DNA from: Bacteroidales bacterium UBA3808
GTDB lineage: Bacteria; Bacteroidota; Bacteroidia; Bacteroidales; Paludibacteraceae
Assembly (NCBI GenBank): GCA_002369075.1
Contig: DFEG01000010.1
Coordinates: 1-64,000, forward strand
DNA: 64,000 nt
Reading direction: 5' to 3'
Shown: in pieces, positions 51,690 to 59,810 of the stretch
Position numbering within the stretch: position 1 is the stretch's first letter
How the letters are laid out: every line of letters starts with the position of its first letter
Program-made: the position numbers and the translations under genes
Notes under the pieces: model-generated
Database searches by the model: none
Seen by the model: only the letters and a program-made list of their open reading frames with translations
Told to the model about the DNA's origin: nothing

Positions 51690-51915
51690 GCGGCATTATT
51701 TGGGATGTGGGTCGCTACCACGTTTCACGTTGCGGTTTCTGCCATCTTGCAATGACAGTGGCATTGTTAGCGTGTAGGGTCGCAACCTTGCTCTACGTAG
51801 CGGTTGCAAGGAATCGTTTCAAAGAGACGTCTGCGGCTTTGTTGGCGCAAGGTTAACACCTACTCCATGTAGCGGTCTCTTTGGCTCCCGAAGTTCACCC
51901 TTCGGGAGTTTTTTT
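51690..51915 (+). ncRNA. candidate structured RNA ending in a strong terminator
   Basis: Non-coding stretch with inverted repeats: GCAACC (51782-51787) with GGTTGC (51802-51807) and an inner GCT/AGC, CAAAGAGAC (51820-51828) with GTCTCTTTG (51875-51883), and a CAAAG/CTTTG alternative. It ends with CTCCCGAAG (51885-51893) pairing CTTCGGGAG (51900-51908) followed by T10. Words like CTACGTAGCGG and CCATGTAGCGG occur twice. It could be the 3' UTR of the preceding gene or an independent RNA; no promoter is obvious. Confidence 0.4.
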
Positions 51916-51917
51916 CT
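51885..51917 (+). terminator. intrinsic terminator
   Basis: Nine-base stem CTCCCGAAG/CTTCGGGAG, six-base loop, run of T. Confidence 0.92.
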
Positions 51918-51961
51918 TTCCTAAAATTTTCTGCTTAAACACTTACATTCTGCAAATAAAT

Positions 51962-51992
51962 TTGCACATGTCAATTTTTTTTTGTACCTTTG
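51962..51992 (+). promoter_or_regulatory. promoter of the cargo operon
   Basis: TTG 51962-51964, a spacer starting CACATGTCAATTTTTT, and TACCTTTG 51985-51992. TGCAAAT/ATTTGCA (51951-51966) overlaps the -33 box as an inverted repeat. Confidence 0.8.
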
Positions 51993-52021
51993 CGCCGATA
52001 ACGACGCAAACAAACAGAAAC

Positions 52022-52846
52022 ATGGATCGCAGAGCATATCTTATATCGGTTTTTGACGATACGTTGGAGCGTATCAATGGTGACTTTGAATTGCACAAAG
52101 CGCAGCAGCAATCCATAGCCGCGCAGAAGCTGATTCTCGAAAAGGAATCGTTAGATATTCCGGCACCAAGGTTTGACGAGAAGGCACAAGTCCTTGTGAC
52201 GAAGAACCGTTCCTTTGAAGCAGCAGCGCAATACATGGAGCAACATGTGTGCGTGCTGAATTTCGCTTCGGCAACTAATCCCGGCGGAGGTGTGACGCAT
52301 GGTTCGTCCGCACAAGAGGAATGTCTGTGCCGTTGCTCCACCTTATACAACTGCCTGAACACGCGCGCCATGTGGGATGGGTTCTACACGCCGCATCGTC
52401 ATTCCGGCAATCCGTTGCATAACGATGACATCATCTTCACGCCCAACGTACAAGTGCTAAAAGACGATGACTACCAGCCATTGGTGGACCCGTTTGCGGT
52501 GGATGTCATCACTTGTGCGGCACCGAACCTCCGTGAGCAACCGGCTAATCCCTATAATCCGGACGACGGCGATTCGAAGCGCATCAGCAAGGACAAGTTG
52601 TACCAACTGCACAAGCAACGTGCACGTCGTATCTTAACGGTGGCTGCGCAGAACGAAGCAGATGTGCTAATATTGGGCGCGTTTGGTTGCGGAGCCTTCC
52701 AGAACGACCCGCAAGTGGTGGCTCGTGCATACAACGATGTGCTGGCAGAGTTCAGCCATCATTTCCGAACGATTGAGTTTGCGGTCTATTGCCGCCCGCA
52801 CGACGACAGCAACTACCGCGCATTTAAGGAGATTATAAGAGTATGA
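52022..52846 (+). CDS. bacterial-type poly(ADP-ribose) glycohydrolase (TIGR02452/macro-like)
   Basis: 274 residues from MDRRAYLISVF. Signature NFASATNPGGGVTHGSSAQEECLCR (about 80-104) holds the PARG motif GGG-x7-QEE; LILGAFGCGAFQNDP is the macro-domain loop. It should remove ADP-ribose chains or single ADP-ribose from targets. Its stop overlaps the Nudix start as ATGA, which would give enzymes for releasing and then hydrolysing ADP-ribose from one message. It heads the long cargo operon. Confidence 0.88.
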   Translation: MDRRAYLISVFDDTLERINGDFELHKAQQQSIAAQKLILEKESLDIPAPRFDEKAQVLVTKNRSFEAAAQYMEQHVCVLNFASATNPGGGVTHGSSAQEECLCRCSTLYNCLNTRAMWDGFYTPHRHSGNPLHNDDIIFTPNVQVLKDDDYQPLVDPFAVDVITCAAPNLREQPANPYNPDDGDSKRISKDKLYQLHKQRARRILTVAAQNEADVLILGAFGCGAFQNDPQVVARAYNDVLAEFSHHFRTIEFAVYCRPHDDSNYRAFKEIIRV

Positions 52847-53304
52847 AAGACTATAAACTAACAGAAGACGGGCTATATGCCTACCAGTATCCGCGTGCAT
52901 CGGTAACGGCAGATGCTGTGCTTTTTGCTGAGTGCGAAGGGCAGATGTACGTGCTACTTATCCAACGCGGCAACGACCCATACAAAGGCTATTGGGCATT
53001 CCCCGGTGGCTTCCTCAATATGGATGAGACGGTTGCTCGTTGTGCAGAGCGTGAATTAGAGGAAGAAACAGGTATTGTGCTGACCGGTATGCAACTCGCA
53101 GGAGTTTATTCCGACGTGGAGCGTGATCCGCGTGGACGTGTTATCACAGCAGCCTATACAGCCATGACTACCATGCCGGAGGCAACTGCCGCAGACGATG
53201 CTGCTGCGGCTAAATGGTGGCCGCTGAATGACTTACCGCCGTTAGCCTTCGACCATGAGACAATTTTACGGGACGCAAAACGAGTAATGAATATTAAAGA
53301 TTAA
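52843..53304 (+). CDS. Nudix hydrolase, ADP-ribose pyrophosphatase-like
   Basis: 153 residues. Nudix box GGFLNMDETVARCAERELEEETGI (G-x5-E-x7-R-E-x2-E-E-x-G, about 55-77), preceded by YVLLIQRGNDPYKGYWAFPGG. The N-terminal RASVTADAVLF and C-terminal WWPLNDLPPLAFDHETIL resemble the ADP-ribose hydrolysing and NrtR-type branch. The likely product is AMP plus ribose 5-phosphate. Coupled to PARG by an ATGA overlap. Confidence 0.9.
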   Translation: MKDYKLTEDGLYAYQYPRASVTADAVLFAECEGQMYVLLIQRGNDPYKGYWAFPGGFLNMDETVARCAERELEEETGIVLTGMQLAGVYSDVERDPRGRVITAAYTAMTTMPEATAADDAAAAKWWPLNDLPPLAFDHETILRDAKRVMNIKD

Positions 53305-53308
53305 AGAT

Positions 53309-53629
53309 ATGATAGTTACTACCACACCCACCATTGAGGGTCACACCATTAAGGAGTACAAAGGTCTTGTTTCCGGAGAGGTTATCTTCGGCATGAACTT
53401 CCTGAAGGACTTTGGCGCGTCGCTTCGTGATTTCTTCGGAGGACGTACCGACAGTTATGAAAAAGCTATGCTCGAAGGACGCGAGACCGCGCAGAAAGAG
53501 ATGCGCGAGCGCGCTGAGAAACTGGGTGCCAATGCCATCGTGGGTGTTAGCTTTGGCTATGAGACGATGGGTCAAGCCAACAGTATGATTATGATCTCCA
53601 TCAGCGGCACAGCCGTTGTGATTGACTAA
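53309..53629 (+). CDS. YbjQ family (UPF0145) protein
   Basis: 106 residues. Family pattern: TTPTIEGHTIKEYKGLVSGEVIFG, then FGGRTDSYEKAMLEGRETAQKEMRERAEKLGANAIVGVSFGYE. A conserved pentamer-forming family of unclear function, sometimes described as heavy-metal-binding. It overlaps the next gene by one base (TAATG). Confidence 0.9.
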   Translation: MIVTTTPTIEGHTIKEYKGLVSGEVIFGMNFLKDFGASLRDFFGGRTDSYEKAMLEGRETAQKEMRERAEKLGANAIVGVSFGYETMGQANSMIMISISGTAVVID

Positions 53630-53835
53630 TGAAGTTAGAGGAAGCGATAACATATGCCATCATGTCGGATGGTCATGGAAAGACGACTGACCAGATAGCC
53701 GCCGCTATCAACCGCAATGGTTGGCACATCCGCAAGGACGGCAAGCCCGTCACGAGTGCACAGGTCTATGCCTGTATTTGCCGTTATCCTTCCATCTTCA
53801 CTAAAGAGGCAGGCAGAATCTGCGTGATGTTATAG
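53629..53835 (+). CDS. small HARE-HTH-like protein
   Basis: 68 residues: LEEAITYAIMSDGHGKTTDQIAAAINR, then SAQVYACICRYPSIFTKEAGRICV. This is the pattern of the HB1/ASXL/restriction-endonuclease HTH domain, normally fused to larger proteins. Here it stands alone, so it may bind nucleic acid or a partner protein. Coupled to ybjQ by one base. Confidence 0.7.
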   Translation: MKLEEAITYAIMSDGHGKTTDQIAAAINRNGWHIRKDGKPVTSAQVYACICRYPSIFTKEAGRICVML

Positions 53836-53838
53836 AAT

Positions 53839-54456
53839 ATGAATATGACTTTCGAACAGATATATAATCAGATGCAGTGGACGCGTGAGCCCGCGAGAGT
53901 AGAAGAGAAAGACGGTGTGATTGCCGTCACCACTAAACCGCATACCGATCTCTGGCAGCGGACGTACTACCACTTCAGGAATGACAATGCGCCAGTTTTG
54001 CAGATGAGGACAAGTGAGCGGTTCTTTTCGTTTGTCGTCAAGACCGACTTTTCGCAGAGCCACCATCGGTTCGACCAGTGCGGTATTGTGATGTACCTCG
54101 ACAGCGAGAACTGGCTCAAAGCGTCTGTGGAGTACGAGAACGAGCAGTTCCAACATCTCGGTTCGGTCGTTACCAACGGCGGCTACTCGGATTGGGCTAC
54201 TACCGCTATCCCTGCGGATGTAAAAACGATGTGGTACCGTTTCTCGCGACGGGAGGACGATTATTGCATCGAGAGTTCTACGGACGGCGTACATTTCAGC
54301 CAGATGCGCATCTGCCACATGCACTTAGGTATAGGAGAAATACGTTTCGGTATCTATGCCTGTTCGCCGGAAGAATCGTCGTTCACGGCTTTGTTCTCAG
54401 ATATGCAAATCACCGCCTGCGCATGGCATGCCCATGACGGACAGCAACCGGATTAG
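53839..54456 (+). CDS. DUF1349 protein (concanavalin-like fold)
   Basis: 205 residues, no signal peptide. The DUF1349 pattern is present: KPHTDLWQRTYYHF, FDQCGIVMYLDSENWLKASVEYEN, GGYSDWATTAI, FRRxEDDY-like strand and MRICHMHLG. Cytoplasmic sugar-binding or regulatory role has been proposed for the family. It follows the HARE-HTH gene by three bases. A 47-base AT-rich gap follows before the carbonic anhydrase gene, without a clear promoter. Confidence 0.85.
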   Translation: MNMTFEQIYNQMQWTREPARVEEKDGVIAVTTKPHTDLWQRTYYHFRNDNAPVLQMRTSERFFSFVVKTDFSQSHHRFDQCGIVMYLDSENWLKASVEYENEQFQHLGSVVTNGGYSDWATTAIPADVKTMWYRFSRREDDYCIESSTDGVHFSQMRICHMHLGIGEIRFGIYACSPEESSFTALFSDMQITACAWHAHDGQQPD

Positions 54457-54503
54457 ATTTGATATAACTTTTAAAATAAAATGGATAAGTTAAAAGAACT
54501 GAT

Positions 54504-55046
54504 ATGATAGACCAGATTATTGATTTTAACAAGACATTCGTGGCGCAGAAGGGCTATGAGAAGTATGTGACCGACAAGTATCCCGACAAGAAATTAGCCG
54601 TTCTGACGTGCATGGACACGCGTCTGACGGAGTTGCTTCCGGCGGCACTTGGATTGAAGAACGGCGATGCTAAGATTATTAAGAATGCCGGCGGGCTGAT
54701 CATTACGCCCTTTGATTCGGCGATGCGCAGTCTCATTGTGGCCATCTACGAATTAGGCGTGGAGGAAATCATGGTAGTAGCGCACAGCCAATGCGGAGCG
54801 TGTCACATGAGTTACAGTCATTTCCACCACGTCATGAAAGCGCGCGGCATAAAAGACGAGACACTCGATACCATCCGCGAATGCGGCATTGACCTCAACC
54901 ACTGGCTCGAAGGTTTCCGCGACACAGAGACATCCGTTCGCAAGACCGTCAAGACCATTCAGACCCATCCGCTCATTCCCAAGGATATCACCGTCCGCGG
55001 TTTTATCATCGACTCCGTTACCGGCGCATTGGAGGAGATTAACTAA
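54504..55046 (+). CDS. beta-class carbonic anhydrase
   Basis: 180 residues. Zinc ligands Cys36 (CMDTR), His94 and Cys97 (AHSQCGAC), with the Asp38-Arg40 dyad in the same CMDTR motif. The length is that of short type II beta carbonic anhydrases. It interconverts CO2 and bicarbonate. Its stop overlaps the next start by one base. Confidence 0.92.
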   Translation: MIDQIIDFNKTFVAQKGYEKYVTDKYPDKKLAVLTCMDTRLTELLPAALGLKNGDAKIIKNAGGLIITPFDSAMRSLIVAIYELGVEEIMVVAHSQCGACHMSYSHFHHVMKARGIKDETLDTIRECGIDLNHWLEGFRDTETSVRKTVKTIQTHPLIPKDITVRGFIIDSVTGALEEIN

Positions 55047-55525
55047 TGGCTCAGAAGATACAGAAAACGAATGTGTGTCGGCTGCTGGATGCCGCAGGGA
55101 TTGCATATGAACTGATTGAGTATGCCGTAGATGAGTCGGACTTGAGCGCAACGCATGTGGCGGAACAGTTAGGCGAAGATGTGGATGCCGTATTCAAGAC
55201 CATCGTGCTGGAGGGCGACAAAACCAAGCATTTTGTATGTGTCGTGCCGGGTGCGTGTGAGGTGGACTTGAAAAAAGCGGCTCGTGCCAGCGGCAATAAG
55301 TCCTGCAAACCGATTCCGCAGAAGGAACTGCTGCCGCTCACAGGTTATATTCGTGGCGGTTGTTGCCCGATAGGAATGAAGAAACCATTCCCGTCGTACA
55401 TCGACGAGACTTGTCTGCTGCATGAGAAGATATATGTCTCTGCCGGACAGCGCGGCATGCAACTCCGCCTCGCTCCGCAAGACCTAATTAAATACGTACC
55501 ATTAGAAATTAGTGATTTGATATAG
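55046..55525 (+). CDS. ybaK: Cys-tRNA(Pro)/Cys-tRNA(Cys) deacylase, YbaK family
   Basis: 159 residues. YbaK signatures: VCRLLDAAGIAYELIEY, FKTIVLEGDKTKHFVCVVPGACEVDLKKAARASG, GGCCPIGMKKPFPSYID and ISAGQRG-like VSAGQRGMQLRLAP. It removes Cys mischarged on tRNA(Pro). Such genes are usually scattered in the chromosome; here it is cargo in a long operon on the island. Confidence 0.92.
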   Translation: MAQKIQKTNVCRLLDAAGIAYELIEYAVDESDLSATHVAEQLGEDVDAVFKTIVLEGDKTKHFVCVVPGACEVDLKKAARASGNKSCKPIPQKELLPLTGYIRGGCCPIGMKKPFPSYIDETCLLHEKIYVSAGQRGMQLRLAPQDLIKYVPLEISDLI

Positions 55526-55526
55526 T

Positions 55527-56021
55527 ATGCATCGTACCATCCGACTTGCGACATACGAAGACATCCCTGCTATCATGCCGGTAATAGATGCAGCGCGGGA
55601 GATGATGCACGCTTCGGGTAACGTGAACCAATGGATAAACGGTTATCCGTCGGAGGATGTTATCCAAGCGGACATTGCTCGTGAAGGCGGCTTTGTGGTC
55701 ACAGATGACGAGCGGATAGTGGCATACTTTGCCTTTCTCCCTGCACCGGAACCGACTTATGCGCAAATTTATGAAGGTGCATGGTTGAACGACGAACCAT
55801 ACTATGTCATCCATCGTTTGGCAAGTTGGCCGGAAGTACATGGGATATGGGATTGCGTGCTCAAGTGGGCTTTTGAACGGACACATACGCTTCGCGTAGA
55901 TACCCATCGAGACAACCGTATTATGCAGCACAACATCCTCAAGCACGGGTTTACCTATTGCGGAATCATTTATTTACTTTCAGGCGACGAACGCCTGGCA
56001 TACCAAAAGACGAGAATATGA
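55527..56021 (+). CDS. GNAT-family N-acetyltransferase
   Basis: 164 residues. Pattern: IRLATYEDIPAIMPVIDAAREMM at the start, FVVTDDERIVAYFAFL (beta 2-3), IHRLASWPEVHGIWDCVLKWAFE (acetyl-CoA-binding region), then LRVDTHRDNRIMQHNILKHGFTYCGIIY. The substrate is unknown. The last codons overlap the META gene start (ATGA). Confidence 0.88.
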   Translation: MHRTIRLATYEDIPAIMPVIDAAREMMHASGNVNQWINGYPSEDVIQADIAREGGFVVTDDERIVAYFAFLPAPEPTYAQIYEGAWLNDEPYYVIHRLASWPEVHGIWDCVLKWAFERTHTLRVDTHRDNRIMQHNILKHGFTYCGIIYLLSGDERLAYQKTRI

Positions 56022-56821
56022 AAAAGTTATTTCCTTATATCCTTGGGGCGATATTTGTGCTGATCATCATCGGCGCATGGATGTTGATTGCGCACTTGGT
56101 CAAGAAACCGAACGATACGCAAGTACCGTTTGTGGTAGCACATAACTATTTCGTGCGGAACGATGCAATCGAACCTATTCCGGCAAAGATTGTTTCGCTG
56201 GACGAGTTTGAACAGTATTTTGGTATGGCAGCCTTCATGGGTAAGAACGGACAACCGACACCTATTGATTTTGAGAAGCAGTTTGCTATAGCTGTTGTGC
56301 TACCGGAAACTAATCATAGCACCGAACTATATGCAGCGAGCCTGACGGATGACGGAAAGAAGCTGATATTTACCTATCGCGTCGATGTCGCTCCCAAAGA
56401 AAACACTTGGACTCAAATGCCGATGTTGCTCATCTTCGTTGACCGCCAATACGAACGTAATAGTGTGGAACTACAATCTAATGTGGTGACGGACATCTCA
56501 GGCACTTGGCAGGTACGAGCTTTTGACAACATAATGCTTACAGAAGACTCCGTATCATTCCCGACGATTAGTTTGTTGGAGAACGGAGTGATAACCGCTT
56601 CGGCAGGTTGTAATGGCATGGGTGGTAATTACCAATATGCCAATGGGCGACTCATCATCAAGGACGGAATGTGCCAGACAGAGAAGTGGTGTGAGAATGA
56701 ACAGATGATGCGCAACGAACGATTGCTGGCGCAGACTTTGCATGACACGTTAGCCGTAACGGCTTTATCCGCAGACTCCGTGCTTGTGCAAGGCACGCAC
56801 ACGATGATAATTGTTAGATAA
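56018..56821 (+). CDS. membrane-anchored META/HslJ-domain protein
   Basis: 267 residues. N-terminal anchor (LFPYILGAIFVLIIIGAWMLIAHLV). Residues about 165-267 are META-like: ISGTWQVRAFDN, FPTISLLENGVITASAGCNGMGGNYQY, CQTEKWCENEQMMRNERLLAQTL. The middle (residues 40-150) is unassigned. META proteins are linked with heat or novobiocin resistance and the cell surface. A longer frame opening at 55958 overlaps the GNAT gene and is not preferred. Confidence 0.82.
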   Translation: MKKLFPYILGAIFVLIIIGAWMLIAHLVKKPNDTQVPFVVAHNYFVRNDAIEPIPAKIVSLDEFEQYFGMAAFMGKNGQPTPIDFEKQFAIAVVLPETNHSTELYAASLTDDGKKLIFTYRVDVAPKENTWTQMPMLLIFVDRQYERNSVELQSNVVTDISGTWQVRAFDNIMLTEDSVSFPTISLLENGVITASAGCNGMGGNYQYANGRLIIKDGMCQTEKWCENEQMMRNERLLAQTLHDTLAVTALSADSVLVQGTHTMIIVR

Positions 56822-56859
56822 GAAAAACTAATTGGAATCATTATAAAATATTCAGTATT

Positions 56860-57051
56860 ATGGCACACGCATGTGAAAATTGTAAGTTTCGTGCACACTA
56901 CGATGCAAAACCTAACTCTGCGTTAGGTCGTTTCTGGAGATGGCACATCAATTTCTGTCCTGGATGGAAGGCGTACTATACCTCCCGTTCGGCAGAAGAG
57001 CAAAAGCAATTACGCGAGAAATATAACTTTACCAAATATCAAGGCAGCTAA
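56860..57051 (+). CDS. small conserved protein with CxxC and CPGWKAY
   Basis: 63 residues: HACENCKFRAHYDAKPNS, RFWRWHINFCPGWKAYYTS. Two Cys pairs could bind a metal ion. It resembles small conserved Bacteroidales proteins of unknown function. It has a good start 38 bases after the META gene and lies 14 bases before the next one. Confidence 0.7.
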   Translation: MAHACENCKFRAHYDAKPNSALGRFWRWHINFCPGWKAYYTSRSAEEQKQLREKYNFTKYQGS

Positions 57052-57065
57052 GGGAATAGACCATA

Positions 57066-57593
57066 ATGGAAAAATTTGAAGAACAGATACATGGCGACTT
57101 ACAGCAGTACTTGCTGAGCGTGAATGAGATAGACGAGCGTATGCCTGAGTGCCCCGATGTGGAGGGCAAATGGGAGGCGATAGCGAATGCGTATATCCCT
57201 GACGGAGTGCGTGAGTTTCAGAATTATCCGCTCGCGTCGCTCGGGTGGATGATGTATATCGGCATGGCATTGGCGAAGATGTGGGATGACGATTGGCAGT
57301 ACTATGCTGCGAAAGACGACCTGTATGACTATCTGCGTGACAAACGCGGCTACGATGCCATGGACGAGTATATCCGCAGAGACGTACTCAAACTCAAAGG
57401 CAAGGATTTTGCGATGACCGAAGAACTCGTCAGCGAGTGTGCCTCGCGAGTGCATAACACGTTGATGCATCAGGACATCGAACCGGGTACGAAAGAGGCT
57501 TTCCTTGCCTACGTCGCTTGCTTGCATCAGTTGTTCCTCTTTGGCGCAGCTGTACAACTCAAGCGCATGGGCTACCACATGACGAGAATATAA
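57066..57593 (+). CDS. conserved hypothetical protein
   Basis: 175 residues, soluble and helical: PECPDVEGKWEAIANAYIPDGVREFQNYPLASLGWMMYIGMALAKMWDDDW, then TEELVSECASRVHNTLMHQDIEPGT. Conserved in Bacteroidales as far as I recall, without an assigned function. It is in step with the other genes of the operon (17 bases before the next start). Confidence 0.65.
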   Translation: MEKFEEQIHGDLQQYLLSVNEIDERMPECPDVEGKWEAIANAYIPDGVREFQNYPLASLGWMMYIGMALAKMWDDDWQYYAAKDDLYDYLRDKRGYDAMDEYIRRDVLKLKGKDFAMTEELVSECASRVHNTLMHQDIEPGTKEAFLAYVACLHQLFLFGAAVQLKRMGYHMTRI

Positions 57594-57610
57594 AATATAG
57601 TGATTATACT

Positions 57611-58102
57611 ATGACACGCAAAGAAACAATCATAGCAACGATCTTGCTAATCATTTTCGGAACGAGTATGCACTTCGTGCATCATGTACCGTTCTTCAAT
57701 CATTTCCTGGGCTATATCTTTCCCGTGACGGAGAGTGTGATGGCGCACATGAAGATGGTGTTTTACCCGATGCTTTTACTGAGCATCTATCTGTGCATTT
57801 TGCACCGCGACATCCGCGAGATAGGCGCACCTATATTGGGCGCATTGGCCGTTATGCCGCTCATCGTAGCCGCATTCTTCAGTTATTGGTTCTTCGTGCG
57901 CCATGAGTTGATGCTTTTGGATATCGTTATCTATATCGCTTCGATGGTCGGCGCAGTACATCTTGCTAATCGTTGGCGGACATGTGCTGTTGTGCAACGC
58001 CTCTGGCCGTTATGGATAGTGCTCATCGTGCTGGCTATCATTGCTATCGGCGTGTTGACCTATCACGCACCTAACTGGATCATCTTCGCAGATTTAGGAT
58101 AA
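57611..58102 (+). CDS. DUF6512-like integral membrane protein
   Basis: 163 residues from MTRKETIIATILL; an upstream frame (57518) overlaps the previous gene. Five or six hydrophobic segments, with SMHFVHHVPFFNHFLGYIFPVTESVMAHMKMVFYPMLLLS as the conserved beginning. Such small membrane proteins have been annotated as DUF6512; I have no function to offer. Confidence 0.75.
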   Translation: MTRKETIIATILLIIFGTSMHFVHHVPFFNHFLGYIFPVTESVMAHMKMVFYPMLLLSIYLCILHRDIREIGAPILGALAVMPLIVAAFFSYWFFVRHELMLLDIVIYIASMVGAVHLANRWRTCAVVQRLWPLWIVLIVLAIIAIGVLTYHAPNWIIFADLG

Positions 58103-58180
58103 TATGAACTGAAGTATGACACCCAAACTATTCTTACAAGCAACGCGTTCGTTATAAAGTAATTCCGTTTATTTGGTAAT

Positions 58181-58594
58181 ATGAACACCTTTCAAAAGAT
58201 ATTAACTTTGTTCATAGGCATCGGCGCAGTAGTCGGTGCGGTAATGATGTGGGTTGACCCGACGGGAGTTGCATGGGGCGGAGAACCATTATTAGAATTG
58301 CTCCGCGCAAAGATGCCGTGGCCGGATGTGTTCTTTCGCAACTTTATTCCGTCCGGTATAGTACTATTGGCGGTAAACGGTCTTACGCAATTCGTAGCAG
58401 CTTATCTGCTTTTCAAAAACCATCCGCTGGCATATTGGGCAGTACTGGTTTGCGGTATTATCCTGATGCTTTGGATTGCGCTCGAATGTTGGATATGGGG
58501 CTTCAATCCTGTCGGTAATTTTTACTTCATCCTTGGCCTCGTCGAAACCATTTCAGCAGCAATTAGTTTGCATGGAAACAGATATTTAAAATAA
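58181..58594 (+). CDS. four-helix membrane protein
   Basis: 137 residues with four membrane segments (ILTLFIGIGAVVGAVMMWV, IPSGIVLLAVNGLTQFVAAYLLF, YWAVLVCGIILMLWIALECWIW, FYFILGLVETISAAISL). It may be a DoxX-like or otherwise small membrane protein. The preceding 78-base gap holds a 14-codon ORF (58115-58159; MTPKLFLQATRSL) which may be the remnant N-terminus of another gene. Confidence 0.7.
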   Translation: MNTFQKILTLFIGIGAVVGAVMMWVDPTGVAWGGEPLLELLRAKMPWPDVFFRNFIPSGIVLLAVNGLTQFVAAYLLFKNHPLAYWAVLVCGIILMLWIALECWIWGFNPVGNFYFILGLVETISAAISLHGNRYLK

Positions 58595-58604
58595 TGTCCG
58601 TTTT

Positions 58605-58727
58605 TTCACAGTGCATGTTCTCTCCGACTGCATCACCAGCTATGATCTAAGGAAGCTACCAGATATGCTCTCCTATTACGAGAGCAAAGGTTGTGAGGTC
58701 AAAACGCTTGCCGATTACAAACAATGA
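58605..58727 (+). pseudogene. C-terminal remnant of an isochorismatase/nicotinamidase-like gene
   Basis: The frame reads FTVHVLSDCITSYDLRKLP, then MLSYYESKGCEVKTLADYKQ and TGA at 58725-58727. This matches the end of isochorismatase-like hydrolases (V-x-V-x-x-D-x-x-x-S-x-x-x-x-x-x-x-x-x-L-x-x-Y-x-x-x-G-x-x-V). The first 140 or so residues of such a protein are absent, so it is a deletion remnant between two intact cargo genes. Confidence 0.6.
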
Positions 58728-58736
58728 AACAAAGGT

Positions 58737-59105
58737 ATGTGCTATAGAGAAGAAGCCATCGAATGTGTAAAAGATCATGTTCTCCAGATACATAAGCAAA
58801 TATATGCCAAGTATGAAGGGGATTTTGACAGGATCTATACGGAAGGGTACAACAGCAAGTCCTATACGGGTAGGGTGATTGAAGCAGGAAAGGTTTATGA
58901 ACTGAGTTATCTGGAATGTACGTGCCCTAAAGTTAAATGTGGGCTGAGAAACCATCCGCAACAATGTGAGTGCTCGCGACAGAGCATTCTATATATCTTG
59001 TCGCAGCTGGAACCGGATAGCCAATTCGAAGTTCGGATTGAGAATACGATTCTCAGGGGAAGCGACCGCTGTACTTTCAGAATAACAAAGCATAAAGATG
59101 TTTAA
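58737..59105 (+). CDS. conserved hypothetical protein with Cys cluster
   Basis: 122 residues. CTCPKVKCGLRNHPQQCECSRQSILYILSQL contains five Cys in 20 residues, followed by FEVRIENTILRGSDRCTFRI. The end resembles the conserved part of DUF6144-type proteins, where a G-x-x-x-C-x-F-x-I strand closes the domain. Metal binding is likely from the Cys spacing. No function known to me. Confidence 0.65.
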   Translation: MCYREEAIECVKDHVLQIHKQIYAKYEGDFDRIYTEGYNSKSYTGRVIEAGKVYELSYLECTCPKVKCGLRNHPQQCECSRQSILYILSQLEPDSQFEVRIENTILRGSDRCTFRITKHKDV

Positions 59106-59117
59106 GTCATTCGAGTT

Positions 59118-59810
59118 ATGACAATAGATAGAATAGATATTACCGCTCAACTATTTGCTTTGCAAGACAAGGCGTATGCGGATTTCCAGAGCAAGTTACT
59201 GCCGACTGTCAAACGCAAGACGGTTATTGGTGTGCGGACACCGAACTTGCGCAAAATGGCGAAGCAAATCTGCAAGACTCCTGCTGCGCAAGAGTTCTTG
59301 CACAGTTTGCCTCATCGCTATTTTGACGAGAACCAATTGCACGCGTTTATCCTGTCGGAAGAGAAAGATTTCAACATCTGTATCGCTAATCTAGAGCAGT
59401 TCCTGCCGTATGTAGATAACTGGGCGACCTGCGACCAACTATCGCCTCGTTGCTTCAAGAAACATACGATGGAGTTATTACCGTACGTTCGCAAGTGGAT
59501 GAGGAGCAAACACACCTATACGAAACGCTTTGGAATATGCACGCTGATGCGTTATTTTTGGGACGAGGCTTTTCGACCGGAATACTTGGAATGGGTTGCA
59601 TCTATCAAGTCTGATGAGTATTACATCCGCATGATGCAGGCATGGTTCTTTGCTACGGCGCTTGCCAAACAATGGGATGCCACGCTTCCCTATATACAGC
59701 AACAGCGTATGGAGAAAGAAACACACAACAAAACCATCCAGAAAGCCGTTGAGAGTTTCCGTATCGCGGACGAACAAAAGGCTTTGCTAAAGACCCTGCG
59801 AGTGAAATGA
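59118..59810 (+). CDS. alkD: DNA alkylation repair protein, AlkD family
   Basis: 230 residues of HEAT-like helices. Family motifs: RKTVIGVRTPNLRKMAKQI near the N-terminus, YVDNWATCDQLSPRCFK (the W-x-x-x-D substrate-binding motif), RKWMRSKHTYTKRFGICTLMRYF, and SDEYYIRMMQAWFFATALAKQ. AlkD-type glycosylases remove bulky cationic lesions such as 3-methyladenine. Its stop overlaps the next start as ATGA. Confidence 0.92.
   Translation: MTIDRIDITAQLFALQDKAYADFQSKLLPTVKRKTVIGVRTPNLRKMAKQICKTPAAQEFLHSLPHRYFDENQLHAFILSEEKDFNICIANLEQFLPYVDNWATCDQLSPRCFKKHTMELLPYVRKWMRSKHTYTKRFGICTLMRYFWDEAFRPEYLEWVASIKSDEYYIRMMQAWFFATALAKQWDATLPYIQQQRMEKETHNKTIQKAVESFRIADEQKALLKTLRVK

Noticed and set aside
51662..51917. 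integron attC-like site
   Set aside because: The inverted repeats and GTTAAC-like word are suggestive, but the paired R/L boxes are not there and no integron integrase is present.
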